Below, one piece after another: positions 55,516-64,000 of a stretch of DNA of 64,000 bases (the stretch's first letter is position 1; each line of letters begins with the position of its first letter). The notes beneath the pieces were generated by a model. That model was not told the origin of the DNA. It made no database searches and saw only the letters and a list, made by a program, of their open reading frames with translations. The stretch spans positions 31,168,835 to 31,232,834 of the forward strand of contig NC_083589.1 of the NCBI RefSeq assembly GCF_027579695.1, written 5' to 3'. Position numbers and translations under genes: made by a program. Source of the DNA: Neoarius graeffei (Eukaryota; Chordata; Actinopteri; Siluriformes; Ariidae).

Positions 55516-57800
55516 TGCCTTTCTTTTTGTTTGTGGGTTTTTTCCTTCACTGGTTGAGCGGTCTCCTTTCCTTTTCCTTGTTTTTCCCGAAATGGTCACC
55601 AGCAGAACTAGTCATTAACTAAACTCTGCCTGCTTTGGCCCACAGCCTGACTTTATTTAGATGCAGTGTCTGTCATTAATTCTGAATCTCTCCCACACTC
55701 CATCCTTCAGCTTGCTAATGATTCCTTTTACGTTCTGTTCTCATCTATGGGAAGAGAAAATGCTGCCCAAGCCACCTTTGTCTGTCTATCAGTCTGAGAT
55801 ACTTGGCATTGCTCTTGTTAATGGAACAGGCTAGTAATATTAAATGAGTCATTCAAGTCATAGGAACTGTATACTGCACTTGACAGAAGGTAAACAAGGA
55901 AATGTGTCCAGGAAATGACTCTTTTATGGCAGTAAAGCAACCCCAATGTGGACCTTGCAAAGTACTTCAGGGGAACAAAGAGTATCAGAGCTGACCAACA
56001 ATGAATCTAGTTTTCAAAATGAGTACTATTACAGCTTCTGTTGCAGCTCTTCTGTGGCTGTATATTCAATTGCATGCATTTACGTATGTAACTTATTTAC
56101 CTGAAGGTGGCTCATTAGACCAGACTAGCTACAGGGTGAGCTAAAGGAGAAACGTGTGATGTGACTTTCATAGATAGCCTATGTTTAAAGATGTATGGAC
56201 ATAGAAGTAGGTTCTAGTATTGCCATGCTACGTTCAAAATGGAGGTCTCATCTTTTCAGAAGGCCATGGCATGAATCAAAAATGGTAACATGAAACCATT
56301 ACAAGTTTAGCTGAATATCCCTGACCCAAACACACTTAAAATTTAGATCCGATCTTGACTTGAATGTCTTTTCCATATATAAGTGCAGATTTATTTCTAT
56401 AGCCTGCTATCAGAGATGGAGCTGACAAACACTGGTTCCAACCCTTCCCAGCCATACCCTTTTAGTTCCTTACATGTATGAAGAGGGCAGCAAAACCATT
56501 CATGGAAAATGGAGATTTCCATCCACCCATTGTTCATTGTCTGACTCAAATTATCTTGAGAATGTAGAGGGTGAGATCTGCTCCTTGGATAAAAGCCAAG
56601 CTAGTCGTTGAGTTCGCTGCTAGTACAACAGACCATTTCACGATAATATTGTATTTATACAAGCTTGCACTTTTTTTTTTACACTTTACTGATATTCGTA
56701 TTACTGCTCTAAACAAGAAGAAACTTTTGCTTTATCATCACGTGAAGATAAACTCATGAGTCACCAGAGCCATGCAACAGCATGAGCAAGCATAAGCGAT
56801 TTCTTAACTGGAAAGAAAACAAGCAGATATAAATAGGAAATACCTGGTCTATTAAATTTAACAAATCTATTTTTTTTTGGACAGCATTTTATTTGACATT
56901 AAAGCTAATTAGCATACATATAGTCATAATTAAATACTTTAAAGATGGTCATCGGTGGCACAACTTTGGCAAATTGTTTCAAGTCCATGTGGATAAGGTA
57001 TTATCCACAAAATGTAATTGTGAGTTTCAAGCTAATAGTGTTAACTGCAGGTTGCATCATCAGTCTAGAGAGCTGTGTGTATGTGACAGCAGTCAGGCAC
57101 AGCATTATGAGCTCAAATAGTTATTTATAGGTCAACGTCCATTCAGTCCAAAGACTCATCCTGTGAAGTTGTGTGCAGTCAGATGCCACAGCACAGAATC
57201 ACACAGCTTAAGAGGTATATATTAATCACCGATGGATACACTTCTATAATTTCTATAAAGTAACCGAACTCAATGTGTGTAAACAGGGTCGGGTATAGCG
57301 AAACATCAGGTACACTGGGACGTCAATTTAACAGCCTTGAACTTGTCTAATAAATAAAAGTAAAAATGTATGTAAGAAAGCCCTTGAAGAAGAACTACTC
57401 TGCTTATTAGAGATAACATGATTTAATTCATGAAGCATCATGTACAGTAAGAGGGTGTAGTCAGCATCAAACAGGATGTTGACCCATAGTCTTGAGGTAG
57501 TAAACGTGACAAAAAATAAAAATGCTTTGGTTATTTCTTTCTTCCTTATGGTTATTAAATTGACATGACTAATACACGGTATCACACAGACTCATGTACA
57601 GTATCTATTTTATACATCCTGCTCATGAAATCTAATTATATAATTATGCTTATAAAAGCCTCCACCAATAAACATACCATTTGTGGGCCAAATTACCAAA
57701 CATATCATTAACTACCGTACATTTTCAGTCAGTTTGACAAAAGAGTCATCCATACTTCTTCAGAATATAAGCTAACATTTTTCCTTCACATGTAGATAGC
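55516..57800. other. intergenic, nothing recognised
   Basis: No coding exon, RNA gene or terminal repeat that I can support. Mostly unique-looking AT-rich sequence. Confidence 0.5.
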
Positions 57801-57803
57801 CGG

Positions 57804-58177
57804 GGCGGCACGGTGGTGTAGTGGTTAGTGCTGTCACCTCACAGCAAGAACGTCCGGGTTCGAGCCCCGTGGCCGACGAGGGCCTTTCTGTGCGGAGTTT
57901 GCATGTTCTCCCCGTGTCCGCGTGGGTTTCCTCTGGGTGCTCCGGTTTCCCCCACAGTCCAAAGACATGCAGGTTAGGTTAACTGGTGACTCTAAATTGA
58001 CCGTAGGTGTGAATGTGAGTGTGAATGGTTGTCTGTGTCTATGTGTCAGCCCTGTGATGACCTGGCGACTTGTCCAGGGTGTACCCCGCCTTTCGCCCGT
58101 AGTCAGCTGGGATAGGATCCAGCTTGCCTGCGACCCTGTAGAACAGGATAAAGTGGCTACAGATAATGAGATGAGAT
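57804..58177 (+). mobile_element. DANA/V-SINE-like SINE
   Basis: Complete copy; target duplication ATGTAGATAGCC / ATGTAGATAACC. Nearly identical to the 36765 and 16743 copies in the core. Confidence 0.93.
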
Positions 58178-58371
58178 GTAGATAACCAACACATGTAGAT
58201 AGAGGATTGCAGGAATGTATCATGTGTTTGTTTGTTTGAATTTTAGCTTTGTTTCAAATTGGAAATTGTCCAAATGACTGTCCTGAATGAACCCTAAAAT
58301 AACTAGGACTTTATTTTGGATTGTTACCTCTGCCAACTTTGTTGGAGGAGGTTGTATTTTCGCCTCCATTT

Positions 58372-58694
58372 GAAGAAGAAGCCTTTATTTGTCGCATGTA
58401 CACTCAAGTACAGTGAAATTCCTCCTCTGCATTTAACCCATCTGAAGCAGTGAACACACACAAGTGAGCAATGAGCACACACACATACCCAGAGCAGTGG
58501 GCAGCTATGCTACAGCGCCCAGGGAGCAGTTCAGGGTTAGATGGCTTGCTTATGGGCACTCCAGCCATGATACAGAGGGAGTGGAAAGTGCTGTTTATTC
58601 ACTCAACTCCCCTCACATTTTTCCTACCAGTCCTGGGAATTGAACCGGCGAGCCTTTGGTTGCTTCTCTAACCTTCAGACCGTGGCTGCCCCCA
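58372..58694 (-). mobile_element. tRNA-derived SINE, hybrid type
   Basis: The reverse strand starts with a tRNA-like head (GGGGGCAGCCACGGTCTGAA, box B CGGTTCAATTCC) and continues into the tail shared with the 7205, 31304 and 60848 copies (GATGGGTTAAATGCAGAGG). It combines a different head with the same 3' part. Confidence 0.75.
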
Positions 58695-59356
58695 TGTTTG
58701 ACTGTTTGTTTGTTTGTCAGTTCCCAATGTAACTCCAAAAGTAGTGAACAGATTTTGAGGAAATTTTGAGGAAAGGTGCCTCCCTCCTCAAGTTGGTCCC
58801 AGGAACAACTGATTATATTTTGATGCAAATCTGGATATGTATATGGATCCAAGATTTTTTTTTCCAGTTCCCAACATGACTGAAAAAGTAATGAACAGAT
58901 TTTGAGGAAATTTTGAGGAAAGGTGAACCATGGGCCAAGGAACAATTGATTAGATTTTGATGCAAATCTGGATATGTATATGGATCCAAGATTTTTTTTT
59001 CCAGTTCCCAACATGACTGAAAAAGTAATGAACAGATTTTGAGGAAATTTTGAGGAAAGGTGAACCATGGGCCAAGGAACAATTGATTAGATTTTGATGC
59101 AAATCTGGATATGTATATGGATCCAAGATTTTTTTTTCCAGTTCCCAACATGACTGAAAAAGTAATGAATGGATTTTGAGGAAATTTTGAGGAAAGGTGA
59201 ACCATGGGCCAAGGAACAATTGATTAGATTTTGATGCAAATCTGGATATGTATATGGATCCAAGATTTTTTTTTTCCAGTTCCCAACATGACTGAAAAAG
59301 TAATGAATGGATTTTGAGGAAATGTGAACCATGGGCCAAGGAACAATTGATTAGAT

Positions 59357-59734
59357 CTCATCTCATCTCATTATCTCTCGCCGCTTTATCCTTCTAAAGG
59401 GTCGCAGGCAAGCTGGAGCCTATCCCAACTGACTACGGACGAAAGGCGGGGTACACCCTGGACAAGTCGCCAGGTCACCACAGGGCTGACACATAGACAC
59501 AGACAACCATTCACACTCACATTCACACCTACGGTCAATTTAGAGTCACCAGTTAACCTAACCTGCATGTCTTTGGACTGTGGGGGAAACCGGAGCACCC
59601 GGAGGAAACCCACGCGGACACGGGGAGAACATGCAAACTCTACACAGAAAGGCCCTCGCCGGCCCTGGGGCTCGAACCCAGGACCTTCTTGCTGTGAGGC
59701 GACAGCGCTAACCACTACACCACCATGCCACCCC
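59357..59734 (-). mobile_element. DANA/V-SINE-like SINE inside the 137-bp array
   Basis: Complete reverse copy; target duplication AATTGATTAGAT on both sides, within the last tandem unit. It inserted after the array formed or during its expansion. Confidence 0.93.
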
Positions 59735-59810
59735 AATTGATTAGATTTTGTTGCAAATCCGAATATGGGGCTTGGTGGAGGTATACACTCTACCGAGTAC
59801 CCTTCCAGTT

Positions 59811-60390
59811 TGGATTGTTATTGCATTGCTCTATTACTTTAGGGATGACGCCTCAATTTAGCAACATGAATCCTGAAATAAAGGTTTCCTTAAATTCAAA
59901 TATGTTTTAATCCATTCTATTCCATTCAGAATGCTTGGAACTATAATTCTCCCCTTTATGTAAAAGCAATTTATTTTGTACACATCATACCAATATGTTA
60001 AAACATAGTGCATGCAATCGTATTATCTTTATGTAAGATGGAAAAAACAGGAAACTGGGTTTGGCAGCAGTGTTGAAACCACAGCTTCCTCTTACAAATA
60101 TAAGCCTCCATCTGTCTTAACCTCTAACAGAACAAAGCTGTCCACATTTATTTTAGTGTATTATTATTGGAATTACATTAGACACAGAAAGGAATTATAT
60201 ATGTGTGGTTGTGTAGCAAAAACAAGCAGCTGGAGACTCAACATTTGCTGCTGACAAGACATGGCTGTATTATACTGAGTCATCTTTATGGAACATTTGT
60301 ATAGTGGTGGCAGTTCCATTTAATAGTGTGGAGTGTGGATGCGACTTCTCTCATGTCCACTGGTGAGACCAGCTTCTCTTCTTAATCAAA
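59811..60390. other. intergenic, nothing recognised
   Basis: Unique-looking AT-rich sequence between repeats. Confidence 0.45.
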
Positions 60391-60404
60391 AGTATTTTGG
60401 AAAC

Positions 60405-60782
60405 CGGGCGGCACGGTGGTGTAGTGGTTAGCGCTGTCGCCTCACAGCAAGAAGGTCCTGGGTTCGAGCCCCATGGCCGGCGAGGGCCTTTCTGTGCGGA
60501 GTTTGCATGTTCTCCCCGTGTCTGCGTGGGTTTCCTCCGGGTGCTCCGGTTTCCCCCACAGTCCAAAGACATGCAGGTTAGGTTAACTGGTGACTCTAAA
60601 TTGACCGTAGGTGTGAATGTGAGTGTGAATGGTTGTCTGTGTCTATGTGTCAGCCCTGTGATGACCTGGCGACTTGTCCAGGGTGTACCCCACCTTTCGC
60701 CCGTAGTCAGCTGGGATAGGCTCCAGCTTGCCTGCGACCCTGTAGAAGGATAAAGCGGCTAGAGATAATGAGATGAGATGAG
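60405..60782 (+). mobile_element. DANA/V-SINE-like SINE
   Basis: Complete copy; target duplication ATTTTGGAAACC at 60391-60403 and from 60782. Confidence 0.93.
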
Positions 60783-60847
60783 ATTTTGGAAACCAAAAAG
60801 GAGGAAGGGAAGAAAAGCTCTGCATTATCTGGGAAAGAGTATCGAGA

Positions 60848-61243
60848 GGAGAAGAAGAACTTTATTCATCACACACTTGTGAAATTCCTCTCTGCATTTA
60901 ACCCTCTGAAGCAGTGAACACGCACATGCACACACACGTGAGCAATGAGCACACACACACACACACACACACACATACCCAGAGCAGTGGGCAGCCATAC
61001 TAACAGCACCCAGGGAGCAGTTTGGAGTTAGGTGCCTCGCTCAAGGGCACCTCAGCCCCAGGCCATCCCATATTAACCTAACCATATGCCTTTGAACTGT
61101 GGGGGAAACCGGAGCACCCGGAGGGAACCCATGCAGAGAACATGCAAACTCCACACAGAAAGGCCCCTGCCGGCCACTGGGCTCGAACCCTCAACCTTCT
61201 TGCTGTGAGGTGACCGTGCTAACCACTACACCACCGTGCCACC
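60848..61243 (-). mobile_element. tRNA-derived SINE, CACATGCA-tail subfamily (reverse)
   Basis: Reverse copy related to 7205-7567, with (CA)n expansion at 60952-60975. The head, reading GGTGGCACGGTGGTGTAGTG, is intact. Confidence 0.85.
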
Positions 61244-62015
61244 CATACATATTTTCATTTTATATAAGCAGTTGATGTAGACAGGAGAATAGAATGATGC
61301 AAGTTCCTTTTAAAAATATTTTGGAGTCCAGGAGTTTGGATGATGATATTTGCATTTCCCATGCATGATCCAAGTCTTTGCTTCCAGGTCTCATATCTCT
61401 GAACTGATTTGTTTCATTAAGTGTCTTACATTTACTCATGGCTTTTCCAATGGTTTGACACGATCCACTTAGGCGTGCCTTCTTGAAATAGACCATTAAT
61501 GCTCTTTATGGAGATTAGCAGACTGACTACACGTGGCAAATGTTCCCACGCTCCTTGGCATCATCGTCATCCACGTATTAAGGCATCAGTCCTTGAGGCT
61601 AAAGAGACTTGGGCCCATGTGGAAGAACAGGTCACTGAGTACACTGAGGCCAAATGCACAGATAGAGCTGAGTCACCTAGAAACAAACACTTTCCTAGTC
61701 TGCTTGCAGTGACTGCTTATACAAGCCCTCAGTGTGTTATTTTGGCTTCAGGCTTATTAGAAGGCAAAAGGAAAAGCAAAATACAGTAATCTTGTCTGGC
61801 AAAGCTGACTTATCAGGCATCGTTTTCCTGAGTCATGGGAACGTAGAGCTAAGCGGTTTACCTGAACTACAGGGACAGAGATGGAGATGTACATGTGTGT
61901 ACTTGTGTGACACAAAGTCTAGATAGAGGGAGATTGGGCTTTGCATGAAAAAATTTCTATGGCTCAGATTGAACTACATCAAAGTTGCTTGCATCAAAAA
62001 GAGAAATATGCTACA
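61244..62015. other. intergenic, nothing recognised
   Basis: Balanced base composition and no repeat signatures, unlike the surroundings. It could be a conserved non-coding region, but nothing in the sequence alone shows this. Confidence 0.4.
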
Positions 62016-62028
62016 CTCACAAATATCT

Positions 62029-62403
62029 CATCTCATCTCATTATCTGTAGCCGCTTTATCCTGTTCTACAGGGTCGCAGGCAAGCTGGAGCCTATCCCAG
62101 GTGACTACGGGCGAAAGGCGGGGTACACCCTGGACAAGTCGCCAGGTCATCACAGGGCTGACACATAGACACAGACAACCATTCACACTCACATTCACAC
62201 CTACGCTCAATTTAGAGTCACCAGTTAACCTAACCTGCATGTCTTTGGACTGTGGGGGAAACCGGAGCACCCGGAGGAAACCCATGCGGACACAGGGAGA
62301 ACATGCAAACTCCGCACAGAAAGGCCCTCGCCAGCCACGGGGCTCGAACCTGGACCTTCTTGCTGTGAGGCGACAGTGCTAACCACTACACCACCGTGCC
62401 GCC
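62029..62403 (-). mobile_element. DANA/V-SINE-like SINE (reverse)
   Basis: Complete reverse copy; target duplication ACTCACAAATAT at 62016-62027 and 62405-62416. Confidence 0.93.
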
Positions 62404-62569
62404 GTACTCACAAATATGTATTCTACAAATAACATGTTGAGTGTTCTTACACAATTTTAGAAATTGTTAAATAATGAAACTAATGAGGTGGTTTACGAAT
62501 GTCACATACTAATTATTGGGTAATTAAATAAAGCATAACACTATCTGTAACATGCAGCTAGAGTTTATA

Positions 62570-63775
62570 CAGTGGTGCTTGAAAGTTTGTGAACCCTTTA
62601 GAATTTTCTATATTTCTGCATAAATATGACCTAAAACAACATCAGATTTTCACACACGTCCTAAAAGTAGATAAAGAGAACCCAGTTAAACAAATGAGAC
62701 AAAAATATTATACTTGGTCATTTATTTATTGAGGAAAATGATCCAATATTACATATCTGTGAGTGGCAAAAGTATGTGAACCTTTGCTTTCAGCATCTGG
62801 TGTGACCCCCTTGTGCAGCAATAACTGCAACTAAACGTTTGCGGTAACTGTTGATCAGTCCTGCACACCGGCTTGGAGGAATTTTAGCCCGTTCCTCCGT
62901 ACAGAACAGCTCCAACTCTGGGATGTTGGTGGGTTTCCTCACATGAACTGCTCGCTTCAGGCCCTTCCACAACATTTCCATTGGATTAAGGTCAGGACTT
63001 TGACTTGGCCATTCCAAAACATTAACTTTATTCTTCTTTAACCATTCTTTGGTAGAACAACTTGTGTGCTTAGGGTCAGTGTCTTGCTGCATGACCCACC
63101 TTCTCTTGAGATTCAGTTCGTGGACAAATGTCCTGACATTTTCCTTTAGAATTCGCTGGTATAATTCAGAATTCATTGTTCCATCAATGATGGCAAGCCG
63201 TCCTGGCCCAGATGCAGAAAAACAGGCCCAAACCATGATACTACCACCACCATGTTTCACAGATGGGATAAGATTCTTATGCTGGAATAGAGTGTTTTCC
63301 TTTCTCCAAACATAATGCTTCTCATTTCAACCAAAAAGTTCTATTTTGGTCTCATCCGTCCACAAAACATTTTTCCAATAGCCTTCTGGCTTGTCTGTGA
63401 TCTTTAGCAAACTGCAGACAAACAGCAATGTTCTTTTTGGAGAGCAGTGGCTTTCTCCTTGCAACCCTGCCATGCACACCATTGTTGTTCAGTGTTCTCC
63501 TGATGGTGGACTCATGAACATTAGCCAAGGTGAGAGAGGCCTTCAGTTGCTTAGAAGTTACCCTGGGGTCCTTTGTGACCTTGCTGACTATTACATCCCT
63601 TGCTCTTGGAGTGATCTTTGTTGGTCGACCACTCCTAGGGAGGGTAACAATGGTCTTGAATTTCCTCTATTTGTACCCAGTCTGTCTGACTGTGGATTGG
63701 TGGAGTCCAAACTCTTTAGAGATGGTTTTGTAACCTTTTCCAGCCTGATGAGCATCAACAACGCTTTTTCTGCAA
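62570..63775 (-). mobile_element. Tc1-like transposon, copy 3 (5'-truncated)
   Basis: Same family as 9888-11489, with the CAGTGGTGCTT end at 62570 after TA. It stops matching near 63775 within the transposase N-terminus, so the other terminal repeat is gone. Confidence 0.92.
62790..63770 (-). pseudogene. Tc1 transposase, truncated and frameshifted
   Basis: The C-terminal 156-codon frame (63260-62790) has DTDPKHTS in place of the usual DNDPKHT, keeping the catalytic Asp, and DLNPMEMLW with the catalytic Glu. The N-terminal HTH and GRP hook are readable in other frames up to KSVVDAHQ near 63755, where the element is cut. Confidence 0.88.
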
Positions 63776-63829
63776 TGGAGTCTTAAATCAACCTGAAGGG
63801 GTTAATTTAACAGTAATTACCAGCTTGCT

Positions 63830-64000
63830 GCAGCTTATTACACAGCTACTTACGAAAGAAATCAATAATTTGACACAAAATATTGATTTCAAAACAATTT
63901 AATTGCTTCAGCTAATACCATGGTCCATAGCAATGGTCTATTATACAGAAATAACAGACCGTAGAATGATGTAATTGACCAATCAGAATTGACCATTCAC
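63830..64000 (-). repeat. dispersed repeat (TTCTGATTGGTCAATTA type), copy 2
   Basis: Reverse complement of the motifs at 51066-51250 (GATTGGTCAATTA, GGTCTGTTATTTCTGTATAA, GACCATTGCTATG). It runs off the window edge. Confidence 0.65.

Larger units (their letters stand above)
58325..59810. repeat. dispersed repeat expanded into a 137-bp tandem array
   Basis: The unit (CAGTTCCCAACATGACTGAA to TGGATCCAAGATTTTTTTTT) recurs at 58865, 59002, 59139 and 59277, about 137 bases apart, with very high identity. The flanks CCTCTGCCAACTTTGTTGGA (58327) and GGCTTGGTGGAGGTATACAC (59770) look like the outer parts of the original element. Two SINEs interrupt it. Open frames on the minus strand are repeat artefacts. 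Confidence 0.88.

Noticed and set aside
58613..59339. 129-151-residue minus-strand frames
   Set aside because: Repeats of the same peptide caused by the 137-bp tandem array; no family resemblance.
61244..62015. protein-coding exon of a downstream gene
   Set aside because: The 96-codon and 78-codon frames have no recognisable domain or splice context.

Overview
This window is a stretch of a teleost fish nuclear genome. The evidence is spliced vertebrate genes with GT/AG introns, many copies of a tRNA-derived DANA/V-SINE-type element (GGCGGCACGGTGG head, GATGAGATGAGA tail), several Tc1-like transposons, L2-type and RTE-type LINE fragments and abundant microsatellites. The species cannot be fixed from the sequence.

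Two conserved host genes are visible, both on the + strand. Bases 1-6438 look like the last intron of rbm17 (splicing factor SPF45); its final coding exon is 6439-6542 with a polyA signal at 6819-6824. After about 22 kb of repeat-filled intergenic DNA comes a complete pfkfb3 gene (6-phosphofructo-2-kinase/fructose-2,6-bisphosphatase 3): 15 coding exons from the ATG at 29309 to the stop at 54209-54211, all with phase-consistent splice junctions, predicting 518 residues. A promoter-like stretch at 28760-29150 carries CACGTG/ACGTG hypoxia-type motifs, a CCAAT box, a perfect CRE and a TTTAAAA box. The pfkfb3 polyA signal is at 55490-55495. The rbm17-pfkfb3 order matches the order I recall for human chromosome 10p15. 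No host gene is recognised from 55.5 kb to the end.

Most of the rest is mobile DNA, often nested. 1-6.4 kb: minisatellite, MITEs, a long palindrome and shuffled duplicated segments in the rbm17 intron. 7-21 kb: SINEs, a Tc1 element and a composite of about 8 kb (11911-19894) with several layers of insertion, flanked by a 137-bp host duplication. 21-28 kb: a Tc1 broken by a SINE, a second Tc1 broken by a small transposon carrying a RecQ-helicase fragment, and a head-to-head SINE palindrome. pfkfb3 intron 1 (29391-38981): a palindromic MITE, tRNA-derived repeats, an antisense two-exon THAP pseudogene, an RTE fragment and the second, inverted copy of an unrecognised 0.72-kb element. Later introns: a THAP exon, an L2 LINE, MITEs, a fold-back Tc1 and a 132-bp direct repeat around exons 9-10. 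57-64 kb: SINEs, a 137-bp tandem repeat and a truncated Tc1.

The best leads are the replaced degron residues in pfkfb3, the inverted 0.72-kb element pair around its promoter and first exon, the 132-bp repeats around exons 9-10, the RecQ-carrying transposon, and the nested stack at 11.9-19.9 kb.
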